Assembly (NCBI GenBank): GCA_038227745.1 | Contig: JBBRPS010000245.1 | Location: forward strand, 1-12,508 | Origin: DASPXY01 sp038227745 | Lineage (GTDB): Bacteria > Planctomycetota > Planctomycetia > Gemmatales > Gemmataceae | Length of the DNA stretch: 12,508 nt | Reading direction: 5' to 3' | Shown here: piece by piece, positions 1 to 5,820 of the stretch | Layout of the letters: the number at the start of each line of letters is the position of its first letter | Position numbering within the stretch: position 1 is the stretch's first letter | The notes under the pieces: generated by a model | Databases searched by the model: none | What the model saw: only the letters and a program-made list of their open reading frames with translations | What the model was told of the DNA's origin: nothing | Made by a program: the position numbers and the translations under genes

Positions 1-39
1 AAGCGAGGCACTTCCTCGCTTGCGCTTCGGGCTTGTGTG
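1..39. repeat. Truncated copy of the palindromic repeat found complete at 5641-5701
   Basis: These 39 bases are identical to the reverse complement of 5643-5681. The copy therefore contains the loop and one complete arm of the palindrome, and the other arm is cut by the window edge. The loop reads CACTT here and AAGTG in the other copy, so the two copies lie in opposite orientation. It begins 15 bases beyond the dipeptidase stop, so as RNA it would fold in or just after that gene's 3' end and could act as a terminator or mRNA-stabilising stem. That role is inference. Confidence 0.85.
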
Positions 40-54
40 CCGCCGCCGCTGAGG

Positions 55-1317
55 TCAATTCTTCCAGTCCTTCGCCACCTGCTCGGCCTGCCGCAGCGCC
101 CGCAGCACGTTCCCACCCAGGATCTTGTGGATGGCCTCGCGACCGTACCCGCGGTTCAGCAATTCCTGCGTGATGTACGGGTAGCACGACACGTCCTCGA
201 GCTGCCGCGGCACCCGCTCGATGCCGTCGAAGTCGGACCCGATGCCGACGTGATCGACGCCCGCCGTCTTGACGATGTGCTCGATGTGATCGACGACGTT
301 GTGGACGCTCCCCGACGGAAACGGGTGCTGCTTGCGCCACTGCCGGAACGCCTCGCGGAAGTCCTCCTCCTTGGGGTACTTCGCGCGCAGCTCCCGGCCG
401 ACCTGGAACATCTCCTTCATCGCCCGCGCCCCCTCCGGCACGATGAAGCCCGGGTAGAAGTTCACCATCACCACGCCGCCATTCTTCGCCATCAGTCGCA
501 GCACGTCGTCGGGCACGTTGCGCGGGTGCTGCGCCAGCGCGTACGCCGACGAGTGCGACGCGATCACCGGCGCCTTGCTCACCTTCAGCGCGTGCCGCAT
601 CGTCTCCGCCGACACGTGCGAGATGTCCACCAGCATGCCCAGGCGGTTCATCTCGCGCACCACGCCCTCGCCGAACGCCGTCAGCCCGTGGTGCCGCGCC
701 ACGTCGGTCGCCGAGTCCGCCCACTCCAGCGTCTCGCTGTGCGTCAGGGTCAGGTAACGCACGCCCAGGGCGTACAGCATGCGCAGCACGCCCAGCGAGT
801 TGTCGATCGAGTAGCCGCCCTCGACGCCGATCAGCGACGCGATCTTGCCGGCCTTGTGGATGCGGACGACGTCGTCGGCGGTGCCGGCCATCTCAAACGT
901 CTCGGGGTAGGCGCGGACGAGGCGGTGGATGACGTCGATTTGCTCCAGCGTTTCGCGGACCGAGGTGCCGTTCTTGCGAGTCTTCTCCGAGGAGACGTAG
1001 GCCGACCAGAACTGGGCGCCGACCCCGCCCTTGCGCAGGCGCGGGATGTCCGTGTGCAGCTTGGGCTGGGGTTTGGAGATGTCGAAGCGGCGGAAGAACG
1101 GGTCGGCCCGGTCGCGGAGTTGGTAGGGCAGGTCATTGTGGCCGTCGATGAGGAGGGCGGCGCGGTGGATGCGCAGCGCCTCCTCGGTGAGCTTCACGGG
1201 GGCACGTTCCTTCGGGGCGGTCTTCGCGGCGGCCCCCGGGCCGTCGCTGGCGGCGGAGAGGGCGCAGGCGAGCAGGCCGGCGGCCAGGGGCAGCGTGAAC
1301 AGCAGGCGTTTCATCAT
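55..1317 (-). CDS. Exported membrane-dipeptidase-type peptidase, family M19
   Basis: A zinc dipeptidase of 420 residues, expected to hydrolyse dipeptides outside the cytoplasm (family members act on Cys-Gly, various L-Xaa dipeptides or D-amino-acid dipeptides). Visible M19 motifs in order: DGHNDLP (His60, Asp62, first zinc ligands), GVEGG (Glu166, bridging ligand), LTLTHS (His193), DISHVS (His234), ASHSSA (His255), GIGSDFDG (Asp362/364) and GGNVLR near the C-terminus. All expected metal ligands are present, so it should be active. The N-terminus MMKRLLFTLPLAAGLLAC is a signal peptide; LLAC could be a lipobox, making this a lipoprotein, though Leu at -2 is not ideal. GGAGAGGA lies directly before two consecutive ATGs (1317 and 1314), and either may be used. 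The reading frame stays open far upstream, but that stretch is antisense to the next gene and lacks M19 features. The gene is divergent from the PSCyt1 gene and ends beside the repeat at 1-39. Substrate is not deducible. Confidence 0.93.
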   Translation of the reverse strand: MMKRLLFTLPLAAGLLACALSAASDGPGAAAKTAPKERAPVKLTEEALRIHRAALLIDGHNDLPYQLRDRADPFFRRFDISKPQPKLHTDIPRLRKGGVGAQFWSAYVSSEKTRKNGTSVRETLEQIDVIHRLVRAYPETFEMAGTADDVVRIHKAGKIASLIGVEGGYSIDNSLGVLRMLYALGVRYLTLTHSETLEWADSATDVARHHGLTAFGEGVVREMNRLGMLVDISHVSAETMRHALKVSKAPVIASHSSAYALAQHPRNVPDDVLRLMAKNGGVVMVNFYPGFIVPEGARAMKEMFQVGRELRAKYPKEEDFREAFRQWRKQHPFPSGSVHNVVDHIEHIVKTAGVDHVGIGSDFDGIERVPRQLEDVSCYPYITQELLNRGYGREAIHKILGGNVLRALRQAEQVAKDWKN

Positions 1318-1354
1318 TCCTCTCCTGTCGGGCGGCGCGGGGCGCAACAGAGGG

Positions 1355-1360
1355 ATTGTA
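1355..1360 (-). promoter_or_regulatory. Possible -10 box for the dipeptidase gene
   Basis: The minus strand reads TACAAT here, a good sigma-70-type -10 box about 38 bases upstream of the dipeptidase start. I see no convincing -35 at the usual distance, because the upstream sequence is nearly pure GC. Tentative. Confidence 0.3.
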
Positions 1361-1397
1361 TCGCGGCGCGGGGCGGCGTGGCGGTCCTGGAAACTCC

Positions 1398-1425
1398 TTG
1401 CACCCGCCCGCCGCCGCTTTACAAT
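1398..1425 (+). promoter_or_regulatory. Sigma-70-like promoter for the PSCyt1/DUF1549 gene
   Basis: TTGCAC (1398-1403), a 16-base spacer and TACAAT (1420-1425) form a good housekeeping-type promoter in otherwise GC-saturated DNA. Transcription would start near 1432, giving a leader of about 57 bases before the ATG at 1489. The assignment is by consensus only. Confidence 0.5.
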
Positions 1426-1488
1426 CGACACTGAAGACCCCCGAACCGCTCGCCGCCCGGGCCCGCCCCGAACCCACAGGATCGCGAC

Positions 1489-4400
1489 ATGCCGCACTCC
1501 GCGAAACTTCTGTCGGCCGTGCTCGCCGCCCTGGCCCTCGCCGTCCTGCCGCACGCCCCGCGAGCCGACGAGCCGCCGCGCGCCGTCGAGTTCAACCGCG
1601 ACGTCCGGCCGATCCTCTCCGACGTCTGCTACACTTGCCACGGCCCCGACAAGAGCAACCGCAAGGCGAAGCTGCGCTTCGACACCGAGGCCGGCGCCCT
1701 CGCCGACCTCGGCGGCTACCGGGCCATCGTCCCCGGCAAGCCGGGGGAGAGCGAGCTGCTCCGCCGTATCCTCAGCAAGGACGAGAAGGAACGCATGCCG
1801 CCGCCCTCCTCCGATCGCCGCCTCACGCCCGCGCAGGTCGAGGTGCTGCGTCGCTGGGTCTCCCAGGGCGCGAAGTGGGAGGGGCACTGGTCGCTGCTGC
1901 CGCCGCGCCGCGCCGCCCTGCCGGCCGTCAAGGGCGCGCGCTGGCCGCGCAACCCCATCGACCCCTTCGTCCTCGCCCGCCTGGAGCGTGAGGGGCTGAA
2001 GCCTTCGCCGGAAGCGGACCGCATAACTCTTCTGCGCCGCGTGACGCTCGACCTGACGGGCCTGCCACCGACCCCCGCCGAGGTGGACGCCTTCCTCGCG
2101 GACCAATCCCCGGACGCCTACGGGAAGGTTGTGGACCGCCTGCTGAAGTCGCCGCGCTACGGCGAGCGCATGGCGATCAAGTGGCTGGAGGCGGCGCGCT
2201 ACGCCGACACCAACGGCTACCAGACGGACGGCGAGCGGACCATGTGGCGCTGGCGCGACTGGGTGATCGAGGCGTTCAACGACAACATGCCGTTCGACCG
2301 CTTCACGGTCGAGCAGATCGCCGGCGACATGCTGCCGAGCCCGACCCTGGAACAGCGGATCGCGACGGGCTTCAACCGCAACCACCGCGGTAACTCGGAG
2401 GGCGGCATCATCCCCGAGGAGTACGCGGTCGAGTACGTCGTCGACCGCGTCGATACGACGGCGACGGTCTGGCTCGGCCTGACGCTGGGCTGCGCCAAGT
2501 GCCACGATCACAAGTACGACCCGGTGGCGCAGAAGGAGTTCTACGGGGTCTTCGCGTACTTCAACAACGTGCCGGAGAAGGGCAAGGCGCTCAAGTACGG
2601 CAACTCGCCGCCGTTCCTCAAGGCGCCGACGCGCGCGCAGCGGCGGCAGCTGCGCCGCCTCCTGGCCGAGTTGCAGGCGGCCGAGGATCGCTTCCGCGCC
2701 CTGGGGCGGCGCGTCGCCGCGGCGCAGGCCGCCTGGGAGCCTGCGCTGCCGCCGGCGCCGCCGCTCCGCTGGGCGCCGGCCGAGGGCCTCGTGGTGCATT
2801 ACGCCCTGGACGGCCACGCCGACGACGCGGCTGGCTGGTCCTGCCTGTTCGACGGTTTCCGCTCGGGGCGGTTCGTGGACGGCGCGGCCGCCTACGGCCC
2901 CGGCAAGGTCGGCCGAGCGGCGCGGTTCGACGGCAAACGCTACCTCGACGCGGGCGACGTGGCCGACTTCGGCTTCTTCGACAAGTTCACGCTCGCCGCC
3001 TGGATCAACCCCGAAGGGCGGACCGGCACGGTGCTGTCGCGCATGACCGACACCGACCGGGCGGACGGCTACAGCCTGCACCTGGAGGGCGGCAAACTGC
3101 AGGTGAACCTCGTCAAGCGCTGGCTGGACGACGCGATCCGCGTCGAGACGGAGGCCACCCTGGCGCCGGGCCATTGGCACCACGTCGCCGCGACCTACGA
3201 TGGCTCGCGCACCGCGGCGGGCGTGAAGGTCTACATCGACGGCCGCCCTGCGAAACTCAAGGTCCACCTCGATGACCTGAACCAGTCGTTCCGCACGAAG
3301 GAGCCGCTGCGCATCGGGGCGGGCGGTGGGCCGAGCAGTCGCTTCCGGGGCGCCATCGCCGACGTGCGCGTCCACGATCGCGTCTTGCCCGCCGGTGAGG
3401 TCGCCATGCTCGCGGTGACGGAGACGCTGAACGAAATCGCCGCCCTGCCGCCCGTGAAGCGCACCGAGGCGCAGTCTGCCAAGCTGCGTGCCTACTTCCT
3501 GGAGCGCCATGCCCCGGAGCCGATCCGCAACGCCCTGCGCGAGGTGCGGCGGCTGCGGAAGGCGTACGAAAAGCTCGACGAAAGCATCCCGACGACGATG
3601 GTCATGGAAGAGATGCCGACGCCGCGCGACACGCACGTGCTCATCCGCGGCGAGTACGACAAGAAGGGGTCGAAGGTATCACCGGGCTTGCCCGCCGCCC
3701 TGCCGCCGCTGCCGAAGGGGGCGCCGAACAACCGCCTGGGCTTCGCGCGCTGGCTGGTCGATCCGGCGAACCCGCTGACGGCGCGCGTGACGGTCAACCG
3801 TTACTGGCAAAGCTACTTCGGGACCGGCCTGGTGAAGACGGCGGAGGACTTCGGCGCGCAGGGCGAATGGCCGAGCTACCCCGAATTGCTCGACTGGCTG
3901 GCGACCGAGTTCGTCCGCACCGGCTGGGACGTCAAGGCGATGCAGCGCCTGATCGTCACGAGCGCGACCTACCGCCAGTCCTCGAAACTGACGCCCGAGG
4001 TGCTGCAGCGCGACCCGGACAACCGCCTGCTGGCGCGCGGGCCGCGGCTGCGGCTGTCGGCGGAGATGATCCGCGACCAGGCGCTGGCGGCCGGCGGCCT
4101 GCTCGTCGAGCGCCTGGGCGGCCCGTCGGTGCGGCCGTACCAGCCGGCCGGCCTGTGGCGCGACCTGACGAACGAGGACTACGAGCAGGACCACGGCGCG
4201 AAGCTGTACCGCCGCAGCCTGTACACGTTCTGGAAGCGGACGATCGCGCCGCCGGCCATGCTGACGTGCGACGCGCCGGGGCGGGAGACCTGCGCGGTGA
4301 AGCAGACGCGGACGAACACGCCCTTGCAGGCGCTGAACCTGATGAACGACGTGACGTACGTCGAGGCGGCGCGGGCGCTGGCGCAGCGGGTGCTGCGCGA

Positions 4401-4665
4401 GGGCGGCGCGACCGCGGAGGGCCGGCTGACGCTGGCGTTCCGGCTGGCGACGGCGCGGCCGCCGCGGCCGGTGGAGTTGCAGATCCTGCGGGCGGGCCTG
4501 GAGGAGCACTTGGCGCAGTACCGCGGCGACCGGGCGGCGGCGCTGAAGCTGTTGAGCGCCGGCGAGTCGCGCCGCGACGGGCGGCTGAACGTGGCCGAAC
4601 TGGCCGCGTACACCGCGGTCGCGAGCCTGCTCCTCAACCTGGATGAGACGATTACGAAGGAGTGA
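1489..4665 (+). CDS. PSCyt1-DUF1549-LamG-DUF1553 secreted cytochrome protein
   Basis: A 1058-residue exported multidomain protein of a family greatly expanded in Planctomycetes. Order: signal peptide (about 1-26, ending before ADEPP); PSCyt1 c-type cytochrome domain with haem motif CYTCH (47-51) and a likely distal ligand Met103 in MPPP; DUF1549 (about 154-361) with a second CxxCH, CAKCHDHK (335-342); a coiled-coil-like segment (383-417); a LamG/concanavalin-like domain (about 434-647, with FTLAAWINPEG and GHWHHVAATYDG); and DUF1553 (about 746-1000, starting NNRLGFARWLVDPANPLTARV and containing TNTPLQALNLMND). The haem motif suggests electron transfer, and LamG suggests binding of carbohydrate or other ligands. 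The reaction is unknown; the family is often discussed with polysaccharide breakdown. The start is set by an AGGA seven bases upstream and by the signal peptide. Members usually sit next to a DUF1501 gene, but here a convergent unrelated gene begins 12 bases after the stop. Function is inferred from domains only. Confidence 0.95.
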   Translation: MPHSAKLLSAVLAALALAVLPHAPRADEPPRAVEFNRDVRPILSDVCYTCHGPDKSNRKAKLRFDTEAGALADLGGYRAIVPGKPGESELLRRILSKDEKERMPPPSSDRRLTPAQVEVLRRWVSQGAKWEGHWSLLPPRRAALPAVKGARWPRNPIDPFVLARLEREGLKPSPEADRITLLRRVTLDLTGLPPTPAEVDAFLADQSPDAYGKVVDRLLKSPRYGERMAIKWLEAARYADTNGYQTDGERTMWRWRDWVIEAFNDNMPFDRFTVEQIAGDMLPSPTLEQRIATGFNRNHRGNSEGGIIPEEYAVEYVVDRVDTTATVWLGLTLGCAKCHDHKYDPVAQKEFYGVFAYFNNVPEKGKALKYGNSPPFLKAPTRAQRRQLRRLLAELQAAEDRFRALGRRVAAAQAAWEPALPPAPPLRWAPAEGLVVHYALDGHADDAAGWSCLFDGFRSGRFVDGAAAYGPGKVGRAARFDGKRYLDAGDVADFGFFDKFTLAAWINPEGRTGTVLSRMTDTDRADGYSLHLEGGKLQVNLVKRWLDDAIRVETEATLAPGHWHHVAATYDGSRTAAGVKVYIDGRPAKLKVHLDDLNQSFRTKEPLRIGAGGGPSSRFRGAIADVRVHDRVLPAGEVAMLAVTETLNEIAALPPVKRTEAQSAKLRAYFLERHAPEPIRNALREVRRLRKAYEKLDESIPTTMVMEEMPTPRDTHVLIRGEYDKKGSKVSPGLPAALPPLPKGAPNNRLGFARWLVDPANPLTARVTVNRYWQSYFGTGLVKTAEDFGAQGEWPSYPELLDWLATEFVRTGWDVKAMQRLIVTSATYRQSSKLTPEVLQRDPDNRLLARGPRLRLSAEMIRDQALAAGGLLVERLGGPSVRPYQPAGLWRDLTNEDYEQDHGAKLYRRSLYTFWKRTIAPPAMLTCDAPGRETCAVKQTRTNTPLQALNLMNDVTYVEAARALAQRVLREGGATAEGRLTLAFRLATARPPRPVELQILRAGLEEHLAQYRGDRAAALKLLSAGESRRDGRLNVAELAAYTAVASLLLNLDETITKE

Positions 4666-4677
4666 GGTACAGCTCCA

Positions 4678-4986
4678 TCAGTTATCGCTGAAGTCGAACT
4701 TCTGAGCGGCTTCCTTGACGAGGGGGTTCTGGACGAACTTCTTGTGGCAGTCGCAGCAGAGGTCGTAGCGGAAATTCTTGTGCGGCTCGACCAGGTCGGG
4801 ACTCGTCTCGTTCTCCTCCAGTTCCCGCAGCGCCTGGCTCATGGCCTCCATGTGGTCCTCGTCGAGGTCGGCCTCGGTCAGTTCCGCGGGGTCGTGAGCG
4901 GCGTAGGCCTCGATTTTGACCACATAATGATGGTCCTCCTTGGGCCGGAGCTCCTTGCCGCAGAGGTCGCAGGTTATGCGTAGCAT
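4678..4986 (-). CDS. Small CxxC (zinc-ribbon-like) hypothetical protein
   Basis: A 102-residue acidic protein I cannot name. It has two Cys pairs at opposite ends, CDLC (6-9) and CCDC (77-80, followed by HKKF), which could close a single zinc site as in zinc-ribbon folds. Between them lies a Glu/Asp-rich, probably helical stretch (about 37-62). There is no signal peptide or membrane segment, so it should be cytoplasmic. The ATG at 4986 is preferred because GGAGGG lies about ten bases upstream; the frame is open to 5109, but the extra 41 residues look like chance translation of intergenic DNA. It converges on the PSCyt1 gene with only 12 bases between the stops and no visible terminator hairpin. 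A regulatory or RNA/DNA-associated role would be a guess from the Cys pairs. Confidence 0.8.
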   Translation of the reverse strand: MLRITCDLCGKELRPKEDHHYVVKIEAYAAHDPAELTEADLDEDHMEAMSQALRELEENETSPDLVEPHKNFRYDLCCDCHKKFVQNPLVKEAAQKFDFSDN

Positions 4987-5139
4987 GGACGAGACACCCT
5001 CCCATATCCGGCACCCGGTGGCAGTGAGGGCGGTCGTTCCCGGGTACGCCTTGCATTCCTGAAACCGAGCGGAGAGCTGGTTTGCGAGCAGGAATTGCCC
5101 TCTATCCATCCGTCGCAGTTTTCGCGGTCCCTGTCAAGC

Positions 5140-5175
5140 GGAATCTAGGAAAAGTCGCAACTTTACCGCGTTTCC
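5140..5175. repeat. Imperfect 36-bp palindrome downstream of the cupin gene
   Basis: Compared with its own reverse complement, 26 of 36 positions agree, around the core AAAGT-CGCA-ACTTT (5151-5164). Because of the symmetry, both strands read as nearly the same peptide (GKVAT-L/F-PRF), which is how it first shows. It lies 24 bases beyond the cupin stop. On the minus strand the core stem is followed by TTCC, so it might weakly serve as a terminator. No second copy is in the window. Confidence 0.5.
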
Positions 5176-5198
5176 ATACGCCCCGCAGCCCCGCCATT

Positions 5199-5573
5199 TT
5201 ACGCGCCGCCGGCCTCATCGCGGTGGACGGTGTCGGGCGCGAAGGCGGGCAGGCAGACGGCGACATACTCGGCGCCGTCTGCCTCGGGCGTGCTGTACTG
5301 GACCCACTCACCGCGGTGAGCGAGGACGGCCTGGCCGGCGCGGACGTCGAGGACGCCGCCGCGGTAGGCGACGCGCAGCAGGCCGCGCAGGACGACGGTG
5401 TACTCGTCGAACTCGGGCGCCTGCCCCGGCTCGACCCAGCCGCCGGGGCTGCGCATGTGCGCGATGCTAATGTGCTCGTTACGGGAGTTGACTCGTCCGA
5501 CATACTCGTCGATGATTTTCGGCTTGTTGCCGGTCGCCTCGATGCGGGTCGGCGTCTCGATCAGGGTCGGCAT
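5199..5573 (-). CDS. Single-domain cupin protein
   Basis: A 124-residue small beta-barrel protein of the cupin superfamily. The cupin core runs from about 37 to 110: SPGGWVEPGQAPEFDEYTVV covers motif 1 and GVLDVRAGQAVLAHRGEWVQYS covers motif 2. The usual metal-binding His-X-His of motif 1 is not present: the region has Gln51, Glu54 and Glu57, and only His86 is visible in motif 2. A classical metal-dependent oxygenase or isomerase activity therefore cannot be assumed, and a binding role is equally possible. The start is fixed by AGGAGG eight bases before the ATG at 5573; the in-frame extension to 5645 runs into the repeat. There is no signal peptide, so it is cytoplasmic. Upstream is the nested palindrome region, so its transcript probably begins within or next to repeat DNA. 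I recognise the family (conserved small cupins of bacteria) but not a substrate. Confidence 0.88.
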   Translation of the reverse strand: MPTLIETPTRIEATGNKPKIIDEYVGRVNSRNEHISIAHMRSPGGWVEPGQAPEFDEYTVVLRGLLRVAYRGGVLDVRAGQAVLAHRGEWVQYSTPEADGAEYVAVCLPAFAPDTVHRDEAGGA

Positions 5574-5589
5574 GACGGACTCCTCCTTT

Positions 5590-5814
5590 GGCCACGGATG
5601 AACACAGCTAAACACAGATATTACTCCGGCAGGGAAGCTCCTCACACAAGCCCGAAGCGCAAGCGAGGAAGTGCCTCGCTTGCGCTTCGGGCTTGTGTGA
5701 GCATCTTTCGCGCCGGAGTAATAGTGAGCGGCACACCGTCCGGCATTTCGTCTCCCGGGAAGAGATCAATAGTATTTGTTACTGTTCCGCGTTGATCAGT
5801 GTTCCTCCGTGGCC
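5590..5814. repeat. Outer inverted repeat of a nested palindromic intergenic region
   Basis: The left arm at 5590-5615 and the right arm at 5789-5814 match as inverted repeats at 21 of 26 positions; the outermost 16 bases (5590-5605, GGCCACGGATGAACAC) match at 15 of 16. The text resembles a widespread bacterial intergenic repeat of the type CCACGGAT-GAACAC. The pair encloses the 105-base hairpin at 5619-5723, but its centre (5702) is offset by 31 bases from that hairpin's centre (5671), so it is probably a separate layer. Between right arm and hairpin (5724-5788) I see nothing codable. The region spans nearly all of the cupin/gamma-glutamyltranspeptidase gap. Confidence 0.7.
5619..5723. repeat. 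105-base hairpin containing a perfect 28-bp-arm palindrome
   Basis: The core is a perfect inverted repeat, 5641-5668 against 5674-5701 (28 bp), with loop AAGTG. The same symmetry axis continues outward through a partly paired stretch (7 of 10 positions, one a G-U pair) to a second perfect 12-bp match, TATTACTCCGGC (5619-5630) against GCCGGAGTAATA (5712-5723). The core is repeated, in reverse orientation, at 1-39. No transposase or target-site duplication is visible. On the minus strand TAATAT (5618-5623) at the edge could be a -10 box for the cupin gene. Possible roles are a REP-like element, a transcript end or a non-autonomous mobile element; the sequence does not decide. Confidence 0.88.
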
Positions 5815-5820
5815 GATGAA

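Noticed and set aside
37..1434. 465-codon plus-strand open frame
   Set aside because: Antisense to the dipeptidase, whose zinc motifs are unambiguous. The translation is His/Arg/Val-rich noise.
1318..3636. Very long open frame on the minus strand upstream of the dipeptidase (773 extra codons)
   Set aside because: It is antisense to the PSCyt1/DUF1549/LamG gene, rich in Arg/Ala/Val with no recognisable domain, and arises from GC-rich codon bias. The dipeptidase has its own ribosome site and signal peptide at 1317.
5132..5137. TTGACA on the minus strand, a possible -35 for the small CxxC gene
   Set aside because: No acceptable -10 hexamer follows at 16-18 bases (GACGGA at 17), and it lies about 145 bases from the start.
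5574..5820. Possible CRISPR array or insertion sequence in the repeat-rich gap
   Set aside because: There are no evenly spaced direct repeats with spacers and no transposase. The structure is inverted repeats only.
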